A stretch of DNA of 64,000 nucleotides from an uncultured SAR86 cluster bacterium. Its GTDB lineage: Bacteria; Pseudomonadota; Gammaproteobacteria; Magnimaribacterales; Magnimaribacteraceae. Made by a program: the position numbers and the translations under genes. The DNA lies in the NCBI GenBank assembly GCA_937773605.1, contig CALJVP010000014.1, positions 1 to 64,000 of the forward strand. The letters run 5' to 3'. How positions within the stretch are numbered: the stretch's first letter is position 1; the number at the start of each line of letters is the position of its first letter. The notes beneath the pieces are model-generated. The model made no database searches, was not told the DNA's origin, and saw only the letters and a list, made by a program, of their open reading frames with translations. Shown one piece after another: positions 56,565-64,000 of this stretch.

Positions 56565-57089
56565 CTATTCTGATACCAAATGATCCACTAAGAGATCTTC
56601 TTCTTTTTGGGCTTTATTAACTAAATATTGATTTGCAAAAGTCCCTGTAAGAGCTACAGCTAAACCTGCCATTGCAGGTATTGTTGATCTAGAAACTCCT
56701 CCAGCCATCGCTTTCGCATCGCCTCCACCTGTTACTGCCAGAAGGTGAAAAACTTCTATCATTCCCGTAATGGTTCCAAAGAGGCCGAATAATGGTGCAA
56801 TTCCAACACACATCTTTATCAACGATAAGTTTTGATTAATACTAGACTTGGATTCAGAGACTAACATGTCTCTTATGGCAGAAGAATTCCAAGATAACTT
56901 ATCGGGCCTACTCTCCCATTGTGCAATAGCTTTATCTATAAGGCTATTATGTATAAATGTGAAATACCAAAGTCTCTCAAAAATGAGAAACCACATGAAG
57001 AAAGCCAATAAACCAATTAAATAAAGTACGTCTCCCCCTCTTTGCATAAATGCAAAAAGGGCATCTTGAGCGTCGTATATAAAAAACAT
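56565..57089 (-). CDS. exbB: MotA/TolQ/ExbB proton channel protein (ExbB)
   Basis: A 174-residue ExbB with three membrane helices: DVLYLIGLLAFFMWFLIFERLWYF, the conserved GIAPLFGLFGTITGMIEVF near residue 95, and IPAMAGLAVALTGTFAN. It is the short, classical ExbB of the TonB2 complex. The gene sits between the larger ExbB-like TtpC homologue and exbD. Confidence 0.93.
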   Translation of the reverse strand: MFFIYDAQDALFAFMQRGGDVLYLIGLLAFFMWFLIFERLWYFTFIHNSLIDKAIAQWESRPDKLSWNSSAIRDMLVSESKSSINQNLSLIKMCVGIAPLFGLFGTITGMIEVFHLLAVTGGGDAKAMAGGVSRSTIPAMAGLAVALTGTFANQYLVNKAQKEEDLLVDHLVSE

Positions 57090-57097
57090 TTATTTCC

Positions 57098-58504
57098 TTA
57101 CGCTTTACCTTCAGAACGTTTAGCTGCCATACCTGTACTAGATTCTTCTATGGTTCCCAGAATTCCCTTAGAGAAATTATTGACGGTTGCGTACATAAAA
57201 GTTGTTGGTATAGCCACCATCAGTCCCAACCAAGTTGTTACTAATGCAACAGAAATACCACTGGCCATTGTCTTAGGATCCCCGGTACCAAACAAAGTAA
57301 TCATGGTGAAAGTTTCTATCATTCCAATGATGGTTCCAAAAAGACCCATCAATGGCGCTACTACTGAAACTATCTTTAAGACCCAATTCAGACCTTCAAT
57401 TGTCGGCCTTTCTTTGAGTATTTGCTCAGCCATCTTCAATTCTAAAGTTTCTGTGCTTGACGTAGAATCTTCTTCAGCGATCTTAAGTATTCTACCCAGA
57501 GCATTATCTTCTGATAAAGTTGATGATTCTGCTTGCGCTTGAACGCCCTGTCTCAGTCCCCACAGAGAATAGAATCTCCATACGAAAAGAAGTGTCGCTA
57601 AAACACCAATAGTCATAATTATATAGCCCACCGGTCCACCCAGAGTCATTCTCTCAAGAGTGCTTGGCATGGAAATTAAACTGGCCAATAAAGACCCTCC
57701 TTGAGGTCCTGTAGGATCTACAGCAAACTGAACAGGGAAGGTCTCACCTACCATGATATCACTGGTTGTTCCCGTGAATCTTCCGGCTGGCTGAGATGGC
57801 AGTTCCGTGTACATTCCTCTAGAAGGAGAGTAAGTAAGATACTGTCCATCTGAGACAGCATTGAAATTACCAACACGAACCACTTCCCTGGAATCTACCG
57901 TTCCGTCATTTGCAATCACTTCAGCAGTGAATTTTGAAACTTCTCCCGATGCATTGATCTCTCTTTGAAGCTCAAACCACAGTTGTTCTAGTTCTCCAAT
58001 TGTCGCTAGTTTGATTCCTTCACTCATCTTCTTGCCAAGATTAACTAAAAAAGTTTCTCTGTCTTTGCCAAATTCAGCGGCAGTTATAGAGGACTCAAAA
58101 ATTTGTCTTGATTCTGTAGACGTTCCTGCGAGATGACCAAATATTTCGTTAAGAGAACCCAATCTCTCACGCAACTGCTCTTCAGCTACAACCAAAAGTG
58201 CTTCATTGGCCTCAAATCTTTGTTCTAGCCTTGCTGCTTCTCTTTCTAATCTGGCTCTTTCTGTTTTAGCATCTGCCAAGAGTTTTGCTTGCTTATTCTT
58301 TTCGTTTCTAAATTTTGCTTCTCTTTGACGTTGTGCTCTGGTGTCAGCAAACTGACCTTGACGCACTACCTCTAATAATTCTTGAGGATTAGAAGGCACT
58401 ACCTCCGCTTCATCATCTTCAGCAGCATTGATAGAAAAAGAAGTTCCGAATGCAATAAAAAATGCTAAAAGGCTAGGTAATAAATATAATTTTAAATTCT
58501 TCAT
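57098..58504 (-). CDS. TtpC-like MotA/TolQ/ExbB protein with periplasmic coiled coil
   Basis: A 468-residue protein with an N-terminal signal peptide and a long coiled-coil periplasmic segment (residues 35-190). It is followed by the ExbB core: a membrane helix near residue 275, and GLNWVLKIVSVVAPLMGLFGTIIGMIETFTMITLFG with VTTWLGLMVAIPTTFMYA near the end. This matches TtpC of Vibrio TonB2 systems, which is needed for full TonB2 function. It overlaps the DUF3450 gene by 4 bases. Confidence 0.9.
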   Translation of the reverse strand: MKNLKLYLLPSLLAFFIAFGTSFSINAAEDDEAEVVPSNPQELLEVVRQGQFADTRAQRQREAKFRNEKNKQAKLLADAKTERARLEREAARLEQRFEANEALLVVAEEQLRERLGSLNEIFGHLAGTSTESRQIFESSITAAEFGKDRETFLVNLGKKMSEGIKLATIGELEQLWFELQREINASGEVSKFTAEVIANDGTVDSREVVRVGNFNAVSDGQYLTYSPSRGMYTELPSQPAGRFTGTTSDIMVGETFPVQFAVDPTGPQGGSLLASLISMPSTLERMTLGGPVGYIIMTIGVLATLLFVWRFYSLWGLRQGVQAQAESSTLSEDNALGRILKIAEEDSTSSTETLELKMAEQILKERPTIEGLNWVLKIVSVVAPLMGLFGTIIGMIETFTMITLFGTGDPKTMASGISVALVTTWLGLMVAIPTTFMYATVNNFSKGILGTIEESSTGMAAKRSEGKA

Positions 58505-59268
58505 TTTGCTTCCCCTGCGTTTTGCAATGGCAATTCAAGTAAATCTACCGTTGCCAATCTATTAGCAATCCTAATACCTTTTCTTGTAGGATTTCTGTAA
58601 CTACCGTCTAACTCTTCCCAAGACCTAGTTTTGTTATTCCAACCGTGTGTTTGAGTCTCGTCAGCTGTCTGGAAAACCATTGCCAACCTTCCTACTCTAA
58701 GAATGTTCCCTTCTCGTAGCTCGCCATCAATCATGATGCTGTCCTTATAAGAGTCTAATTTTCTTCCGTACTCCCCCTCTACTTCAAATGCTTCAAGTAC
58801 CTGTCTAAGTCCTTCTGCAGGAGAAACGGTGGGGTTGTCTAAAGCCGCTTTAGCAAAAGCAACTCTTTCTTTTCTTTCTGATAGATGGAAAGGTAGATCA
58901 AGTTCTATAGAAGTTTCAATTCCAGATAACATCCTTCTAGTGAAAGGTGGAATCTGCCTTTGCATAACTTGAGCTTCTTTCATGGTTTTGTCTATTTCTT
59001 TAAGTCTTTCTTCTTGACGGTCAATTTGTTGTTTCATTTGAGCGTTATAAACTCTTAAACCTTCGATTTGCTTAGACACTGTTTTAAATTCATTGACGAT
59101 CAGCGAAGTATCATCGTCCATCTGATCAATCTTAGCTTGAGATGATTTTTCAGCTTTTTGACGCTTCTCTCCCACGTCCAGTAAAGGCTGTATTTGATCG
59201 CTTATAACGATAGAAGAGCCCAATATAAGGCCCGTAGTTAAGATAATAGTTTTCCAAAGACGCTTCAT
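58501..59268 (-). CDS. DUF3450 periplasmic coiled-coil protein
   Basis: A 255-residue exported protein: a signal peptide (TIILTTGLILGSSIVISDQ), then an extended coiled coil with many Lys, Glu and Gln (residues 30-100), and a globular DUF3450 domain containing IPPFTRRMLSGIETSI, VSPAEGLRQVLEAFEVE, and GRLAMVFQTADETQTHGW. DUF3450 is a regular first gene of TonB2-type operons and probably scaffolds the complex. A good ribosome site (AGGAGA) is 4 bases before the ATG. Confidence 0.9.
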   Translation of the reverse strand: MKRLWKTIILTTGLILGSSIVISDQIQPLLDVGEKRQKAEKSSQAKIDQMDDDTSLIVNEFKTVSKQIEGLRVYNAQMKQQIDRQEERLKEIDKTMKEAQVMQRQIPPFTRRMLSGIETSIELDLPFHLSERKERVAFAKAALDNPTVSPAEGLRQVLEAFEVEGEYGRKLDSYKDSIMIDGELREGNILRVGRLAMVFQTADETQTHGWNNKTRSWEELDGSYRNPTRKGIRIANRLATVDLLELPLQNAGEAK

Positions 59269-59340
59269 CGCGTGTCTCCTGTTTTAAATAAAATTCTTTT
59301 TTCGCCTGTAAATTAAAATCGACCTATGGTTAATTTTACC

Positions 59341-59391
59341 AGGTGTTATACCTAACTATAACACCTAATAAAGCGGAAATATTCCTTTATT
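59341..59391. promoter_or_regulatory. Paired inverted repeats upstream of the TonB2-type operon
   Basis: A perfect 10-bp inverted repeat (AGGTGTTATA at 59341-59350, TATAACACCT at 59357-59366, 6-base loop) is followed by a second, imperfect one (AATAAA-GC-GGAA at 59367-59378 against TTCC-TTTATT at 59382-59391). They lie 73 or more bases upstream of the DUF3450 ATG, in the divergent spacer shared with the gene at 59484. No T-run follows, so an operator is more likely than a terminator. They do not match a Fur box. Confidence 0.5.
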
Positions 59392-59483
59392 TGCACTTCA
59401 TCCCCACGCGAGCGAGTAAACTATACATTAACTTTATTCAATAAAGCAACAACCGGATCAGAGAATGATTCCTTGACAGAAAT

Positions 59484-60269
59484 ATGAATTTAATACAGCT
59501 AGTCTTCACTCTAACCTTAATTAATATTGTGCTTGTATTTATTATCATTTATACGTCAGCACAATTAAAGAAATTGAAGATTTTATTGGTCGCAATGCCT
59601 CTATTACTTTCAATTACGGCATGGTCTGGGATGTTACTCCAAAGCATTTTTGAGATTGCTGATTTTGCTGATCGACAGATTCTAGCTAACATTCTCTTAA
59701 CCCTTTGGGCCTTTAAGTTTTCTGCTTATAACAAGAATTTAAAAATTCAAATTTTGAAATATTTACTTAATAAAGATTTTCATATAATTGGTTCGGGGGT
59801 TTTTGAACAAACTGGCACCTTACTTCGTTTCATCGGCTGTTTTATGATCGTACTAATGCCCGTAATATCTCTAAATTTTTTATCAGGTAATTCTGATTTG
59901 GGATTTCTTGATGCCTTTGCTTCTTTGGTATTTGTCCTGGGAGCGGGTTATGAGTTTAAAGCTTTAAATGAACTAAAAAAATTGTCATCAAATAATAATG
60001 ACAATCTTAATCGTATGGGCTTGTGGTTTTTCTCTAGGCACCCTGACTTACTCGGACAACTTATTTCTTGGTGGGGCTTATATTTACTTGCTCTAGGGGC
60101 CTACGGAGGCGAATGGAGCATTTTTGGCCCCTTACTAATAACTTTCCTCTATTTAAGAAATTTTCTTTTAGGAGTGGAAGAAAGGCTTGCTAGAAAATAT
60201 AATGACTATAACGAATACAAGTTATCAACACCCGGTATCTTCCCAAAAGTGTCTTTTCTTAAATCTTAA
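59484..60269 (+). CDS. DUF1295 membrane protein (steroid 5-alpha-reductase-like) 2
   Basis: A 261-residue membrane protein with six to seven helices and the DUF1295 core GLWFFSRHPDLLGQLISWWGLYLLAL. RHPD replaces the usual RHPN seen in the paralogue at 36977, and the following Tyr is Leu. The C-terminal GVEERLARKYNDYNEYK resembles the standard tail. The biochemistry is unknown. It lies 3 bases before psd, so a role in lipid metabolism is possible but inferred from position only. Confidence 0.82.
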   Translation: MNLIQLVFTLTLINIVLVFIIIYTSAQLKKLKILLVAMPLLLSITAWSGMLLQSIFEIADFADRQILANILLTLWAFKFSAYNKNLKIQILKYLLNKDFHIIGSGVFEQTGTLLRFIGCFMIVLMPVISLNFLSGNSDLGFLDAFASLVFVLGAGYEFKALNELKKLSSNNNDNLNRMGLWFFSRHPDLLGQLISWWGLYLLALGAYGGEWSIFGPLLITFLYLRNFLLGVEERLARKYNDYNEYKLSTPGIFPKVSFLKS

Positions 60270-60272
60270 GCT

Positions 60273-61118
60273 ATGAGTATCTTACAGAACTTAATTCCCC
60301 ATCATTTTCTAACTTTTTGTGTTGGAAAACTTGCTAGTTCTAAAAATAAAACTCTTAAAAATATTCTCATCAGGATATTTATAAAACTATATAAGCCAGA
60401 TCTTAGTCTCGCTAAATTAAAGAGACCCGAAGATTATAAGACCTACAATGATTTCTTTATAAGGGAGCTCGAAGATTTTGTCAGACCACTAGATTCTTCA
60501 ATAAATGCTGTTTGTTCTCCTGTAGATGGGTCAATAGTAGATTATGGATTAATTGATAGTGGCCAGCTAATACAGGCAAAAAGATTTAAATATGAGTTAA
60601 CAGACTTAATGGGAGATCCTGTGCTTACAGAAGAGCTGGACGGTGGTGTTTTTATTACCATTTACCTGGCTCCTACAGATTATCATAGAATTCATTGCCC
60701 TCTTGCAGGAAAAATAATCAAAAGTAACCACATGGGTGATAGCTTATTCAGCGTTAATTTAGACGCGCAGACTTCCATTCCCTCTCTCTACATTAAAAAT
60801 GAAAGGGCAAGCATGGTTATTCAATCAAGAGGGTTCTCTTATGGCCTTGTTGCAGTGGGTGCTTCAATTGTAGGAAGCATAGTCCCTTTTTGGGAGAAAA
60901 AAGATCTTAAGAAAAGATCATCTTTTAAAGAATCTTGGAATAACGGTCCCAAAGAAGATTCAAAAATGGTGGGTAAAGGTCAAGAATTGGCCTATTTTAA
61001 AATGGGGTCTACGGTCATTCTATTATTTCCTAAAGTTGCAAAATTGAATATTGATTCCTTGTATCAAAATAAGACTGTAAAATTTGGCGAAAGGCTGGCA
61101 GAAATAGAGTCAGACTGA
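60273..61118 (+). CDS. psd: Phosphatidylserine decarboxylase
   Basis: Psd makes phosphatidylethanolamine from phosphatidylserine at the inner membrane. The 281-residue proenzyme has FIRELEDFVRPLD, CSPVDGSIVDYG, the conserved DYHRIHCPLAGKI and the self-cleavage site FKMGSTVILLFP (Ser at about residue 246 becomes the pyruvoyl group). All parts needed for maturation are present. It precedes efp by 23 bases. Confidence 0.95.
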   Translation: MSILQNLIPHHFLTFCVGKLASSKNKTLKNILIRIFIKLYKPDLSLAKLKRPEDYKTYNDFFIRELEDFVRPLDSSINAVCSPVDGSIVDYGLIDSGQLIQAKRFKYELTDLMGDPVLTEELDGGVFITIYLAPTDYHRIHCPLAGKIIKSNHMGDSLFSVNLDAQTSIPSLYIKNERASMVIQSRGFSYGLVAVGASIVGSIVPFWEKKDLKKRSSFKESWNNGPKEDSKMVGKGQELAYFKMGSTVILLFPKVAKLNIDSLYQNKTVKFGERLAEIESD

Positions 61119-61141
61119 CTAAACATTAAAAAGGAGAAATT

Positions 61142-61705
61142 TTGGTTTCATATTCAACAAGTGATTTTCGCACGGGTCTAAAAGTTATCATTGAAAATGA
61201 CCCTTGCATCATTATTGAAGAGGACTTTGTAAAACCTGGCAAGGGCCAGGCTTTTAATAAAATTAAATTCAGGAATTTATTAACGGGTAGAGTTGTTGAA
61301 AGAACCGTTAAGGTTGGTGAATCGCTGGAAGCAGCAGATATTGCTGAGTTTGAAATGCAATACCTCTACAGTGATGGTGGCGATTGGTATTTCATGCATC
61401 CTGAGACTTACGAGCAAATAGCGATCTCAGATAAAATGGTTAGCTCATTAAAAGACTGGGTAACTGAAGAAGATTTTTGTAAGATTCTGCTGTGGAATGA
61501 TCAACCAATTTCAGTCATAGCGCCAAATTTTGTTGACCTAGAAATTGTAGAAACGGATCCAGGTGTTAAAGGAGACACCGTTTCAGGGGGCTCAAAGCCT
61601 GCGACTCTATCTACAGGTGCCATCATTAAGGTCCCTCTTTTTCTTTCTAAAGGAGAAATAGTAACTGTTGATACCAGAAATGGTCAGTATCAGGGGAGAA
61701 AGTAG
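61142..61705 (+). CDS. efp: Elongation factor P
   Basis: EF-P relieves ribosome stalling at polyproline. The 187-residue product has three beta domains and the modified-Lys site FVKPGKGQAFNKI (Lys33, equivalent to E. coli Lys34), which suggests EpmAB-type beta-lysylation. TDPGVKGDT and GGSKPATLSTGAIIKVPLF close the protein. The start is a TTG with AAGGAG 5-6 bases upstream. It overlaps nothing but ends 10 bases before argS. Confidence 0.95.
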   Translation: MVSYSTSDFRTGLKVIIENDPCIIIEEDFVKPGKGQAFNKIKFRNLLTGRVVERTVKVGESLEAADIAEFEMQYLYSDGGDWYFMHPETYEQIAISDKMVSSLKDWVTEEDFCKILLWNDQPISVIAPNFVDLEIVETDPGVKGDTVSGGSKPATLSTGAIIKVPLFLSKGEIVTVDTRNGQYQGRK

Positions 61706-61715
61706 CCCTAAAATC

Positions 61716-63473
61716 ATGAAAAATGATCTGATAAGAATCCTTAAAACTGTTCTGAAACAAATAGGTGAAGAGAATGGTATTGATTTCTCAAACAAAAAAG
61801 TTTCGATACAAGAGAACAAAGAGAAATCTCATGGGGATTATGCAAGCAATTTAGCAATGGTGATTGCTAAAGACTTATCTCAAACTCCAAGAGAAGTTGC
61901 TGAAAAGATATGTTCTCTCCTGCCATCAGAAGAATGGATTGAAAAAGTAAATATAGCAGGTCCAGGTTTTATAAACTTTTACTTAAAAAAAGATACACAC
62001 AATGAAATTCTTCTGCTTATTGAAGAGAGCGGCAGAGACTTTGGTAGAAATAATTCAGGTAATGGAGAAAGGGTCCTAATTGAATATGTTTCCAGTAATC
62101 CAACGGGGCCTTTACACGTGGGACACGGCAGAGGAGCTGCTTTTGGATCCGTTCTTTCTGAGCTCTTAAGGTGTGCAGGCTATAAAGTAGACGAAGAATA
62201 CTATGTGAATGACCACGGCCGTCAGATGAATATTCTGACAATTAGTATTTGGCTCAGGTACTTGCATCAAAATGGCCAAGAGTTAAAATTTTCAAAAAAA
62301 GGTTACCAAGGAGTTTATGTAGAACAACTGGCTAAACAGCTTGCAGAAGAAAAAGGGACTAAATATAACTTAAAAGAAAATGAGTCGGACCTTCTGGAAT
62401 TACTCGAAGCACAAGAAACAGAAGAGGACCTAGACAGACTGATAGGGTGGGGGAAATCATTCCTTAAAGAAAATTTTGAAGAGATAAGGGAGTTTTCTCT
62501 TAGAGAAATCATGAGCTCCATAAAGGAAGACTTAAAGCTTTTCGGAGTTAACCATAATCTTTGGTTTAATGAATCAAGCATGTACTCTAATAAAATTGAC
62601 TTACCTGATATCGATAAATCAATAAAACTTCTTTCTGAATCGGGTTTTCTCTATGAAAAAGAAGAAGCCTTATGGTTTAAATCCACGGAATTTGGTGACG
62701 ATAAAGACAGAGTTGTTAAAAGAGCCAATAGTGACAACACCTATTTTGCTTCTGATATTTCATACCATTTAGATAAATACGATAGAGGCTATGACAGAAT
62801 CATCAATGTCTGGGGAGCAGACCATCACGGCTATCTTCCACGGGTTTCTGCTGCCATGGAGGCTCTAGGAAAAAGCCGAGACAAGTTAGAAGTAGTATTT
62901 ATCCAGTTTGCTAATCTTCTTAGAAATGGAGAAAAAGTATCCATGTCTACAAGAGGAGGAGAATTTATACCCCTCATTGAGTTAATTGAAGAAGTATCTT
63001 CTGAAGCGGCTAGATTTTTTTACATCAACAGAAAGGCAGATCAGCATCTAGACTTTGATCTGGATTTAGCTAAATCTCAAACGAAAGATAACCCTCTTTA
63101 TTATATCCAATATGCGCATGCAAGGATTTGTGGTGTATTCGAAACTTTGAAGAAAGAAGGAATGAAATTAAACCAAGAGCTTGGCTTAGATAATTTAAAT
63201 TTATTAAACCTGGACAAAGAAATAGAAATACAAAAAATGTTACTTCAGTATCCAGAAGTTATTTCTAGAGCAGCGAAAAATTCTGAACCTCATTTAATCT
63301 GCTATTACCTGAAGGATTTATCTGGACTTTTTCATAGCTATTACAACAGCGAAAGGTTCTTAGTGGATGATGAAAAACTAATGAATTCAAGGTTATTTCT
63401 GCTTAAAGGAACTAAGCAAGTCATTTCTAATGGTCTTGAAATTCTTGGCATAGGCGCACCAGAGTCAATGTAA
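61716..63473 (+). CDS. argS: Arginyl-tRNA synthetase
   Basis: ArgRS charges tRNA-Arg. The 585-residue class I enzyme has the HIGH-type motif near residue 134 in SSNPTGPLHVGHGRGAAFG and VSMSTRGGEFIPL as its KMSKS equivalent, which is typical of ArgRS. The N-terminal Add1 domain and the C-terminal DALR domain (YYIQYAHARICG) are present. A frame to 61668 overlaps efp, but the ATG at 61716 matches the family start. Confidence 0.97.
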   Translation: MKNDLIRILKTVLKQIGEENGIDFSNKKVSIQENKEKSHGDYASNLAMVIAKDLSQTPREVAEKICSLLPSEEWIEKVNIAGPGFINFYLKKDTHNEILLLIEESGRDFGRNNSGNGERVLIEYVSSNPTGPLHVGHGRGAAFGSVLSELLRCAGYKVDEEYYVNDHGRQMNILTISIWLRYLHQNGQELKFSKKGYQGVYVEQLAKQLAEEKGTKYNLKENESDLLELLEAQETEEDLDRLIGWGKSFLKENFEEIREFSLREIMSSIKEDLKLFGVNHNLWFNESSMYSNKIDLPDIDKSIKLLSESGFLYEKEEALWFKSTEFGDDKDRVVKRANSDNTYFASDISYHLDKYDRGYDRIINVWGADHHGYLPRVSAAMEALGKSRDKLEVVFIQFANLLRNGEKVSMSTRGGEFIPLIELIEEVSSEAARFFYINRKADQHLDFDLDLAKSQTKDNPLYYIQYAHARICGVFETLKKEGMKLNQELGLDNLNLLNLDKEIEIQKMLLQYPEVISRAAKNSEPHLICYYLKDLSGLFHSYYNSERFLVDDEKLMNSRLFLLKGTKQVISNGLEILGIGAPESM

Positions 63474-63480
63474 ATAGGCT

Positions 63481-64000
63481 GTGAAAAATATAAAAGAAGC
63501 AACCAAACAATTCTTAGAGCTGAAGCAAAAAGCTTGTAATGAGTTGGGGCGCGAGAACTCTGAAGTTATTGCCATAGGTGCATCAAAAACTCAAAGCATT
63601 CAGTCCATCCTTAAAGCCTATGAAGGAGGTATTAGAGATTTTGGTGAAAACTATCTTCAAGAGGCAGAGGAAAAAATGAGCCAACTTCCCTCGGATATCA
63701 CTTGGCACTTTATCGGTTCGATTCAAAGAAAAAAATCAAAAAAAATTGCCTGTTTGTTTGATTGGGTTCATACAATTGACAGGATTGAGGTCGCTGAATC
63801 ATTAAATAACGCAAGACCTAAGGAGCTAGGGCAATTAAACGTTTGCGTCCAAGTTAACTTAGACAATGAAGAATCAAAATCGGGTATCGCTCTCGAAGAG
63901 GTGGATAACTTTCTACTGGATATTCAAAACCTAGATAATCTCAACGTACGAGGTCTAATGGTTATCCCAAGGCCAAAAGACAATGATATTCAAAGACTCT
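63481..64000 (+). CDS. yggS: YggS family PLP-binding protein (partial, C-terminus cut off)
   Basis: YggS/PROSC proteins bind PLP and keep cellular vitamin B6 and amino acid balance. The frame runs from GTG 63481, seven bases after argS, to the window edge (173 codons). Markers: IAIGASKTQS (PLP-Lys36), DFGENYLQEAEEK, ITWHFIGSIQRKKSK, WVHTIDR and VQVNLDNEESKSGI. The start lacks a strong ribosome site, but the family N-terminus fits. Confidence 0.93.
   Translation, partial: MKNIKEATKQFLELKQKACNELGRENSEVIAIGASKTQSIQSILKAYEGGIRDFGENYLQEAEEKMSQLPSDITWHFIGSIQRKKSKKIACLFDWVHTIDRIEVAESLNNARPKELGQLNVCVQVNLDNEESKSGIALEEVDNFLLDIQNLDNLNVRGLMVIPRPKDNDIQRL

Noticed and set aside
59281-59483. Fur box or intrinsic terminator upstream of the TonB2-type operon
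   Set aside because: The inverted repeats do not match GATAATGATAATCATTATC and are not followed by a T-run on either strand.
1-64000. Phage, insertion sequences, CRISPR arrays, toxin-antitoxin or defence genes
   Set aside because: No integrase, transposase, Cas, repeat-spacer or restriction-type sequence was seen on either strand; the content is core and ordinary accessory metabolism.
1-64000. A previously undescribed multi-gene system
   Set aside because: All clusters correspond to known modules. The unusual points are variations (GSII replacement, degenerate paralogue, odd start, frameshifts), not a new system.

Overview
The window is a gene-dense, AT-rich stretch of chromosome from a Gram-negative bacterium. 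Gene content and order point to a gammaproteobacterium: tsaD/rpsU/yqeY, gmk-rpoZ-spoT-recG, cmoAB, mutY-yggX, lgt-thyA-folA, gcvTHP, rppH and a TonB2-type energising cassette. The low GC, very short spacers, frequent TTG/GTG starts and the accessory mix (phytanoyl-CoA dioxygenase-like proteins, periplasmic amidohydrolases, M13 lipoprotein peptidase, pyrophosphate-energised pump, TonB cassette) suggest a marine oligotroph of the SAR86 kind. That assignment is an inference from gene content, not a phylogenetic result.

Layout. 0-5.8 kb: end of folB, tsaD, rpsU-yqeY, a pair of secreted amidohydrolases, then pyrE-ribE. 5.8-11.5 kb: gmk-rpoZ-spoT-ridA-recG (nucleotide and stringent-response cluster). 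11.4-20.3 kb: cmoAB (tRNA wobble modification), GNAT, hppA, rubredoxin plus amino-acid symporter, ubiA, FemAB-like, AlkA-like glycosylase, DUF1249. 20.3-24.4 kb: a nitrogen module, eukaryotic-type (GSII) glutamine synthetase followed by NtrB and NtrC, with NtrC-like operators upstream. 24.4-29.3 kb: gpmA of the short alphaproteobacterial type, hisBHAF, mutY-yggX and tRNA-Phe. 29.3-41.3 kb: accessory region with peptidases, two PhyH-like dioxygenases around a MATE pump, two frameshifted membrane genes (33.4-34.8 kb), DUF1295, GFA, ZapE, a flavoprotein reductase and HspQ. 41.3-50 kb: aminotransferase, glycine cleavage gcvTHP, a HAD phosphatase (probable histidinol-phosphatase), rppH, NRDE and TauE. 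49.8-54 kb: DUF4212/VC2705-type solute symporter, lgt-thyA-folA. 54-59.3 kb: six-gene TonB2-type operon. 59.5-64 kb: a second DUF1295 protein, psd, efp, argS and the start of yggS.

Several modules fit together. HisB, H, A and F make the middle of histidine synthesis, and HisB is monofunctional, so the HAD phosphatase at 47 kb could supply the missing step. GcvTHP, ThyA and FolA share the tetrahydrofolate one-carbon pool, and FolB (truncated at the left edge) feeds it. NtrBC sits where it can control the glutamine synthetase.

I saw no phage, insertion sequence, CRISPR array, defence island or other clearly new system. The observations most worth checking are the GSII-NtrBC arrangement, the gcvT reading frame that has no normal start codon in front of its conserved N-terminus, two adjacent frameshifted membrane genes, and an amidohydrolase lacking its metal ligands paired with an intact one. 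No gene-free stretch exceeds about 250 bases.
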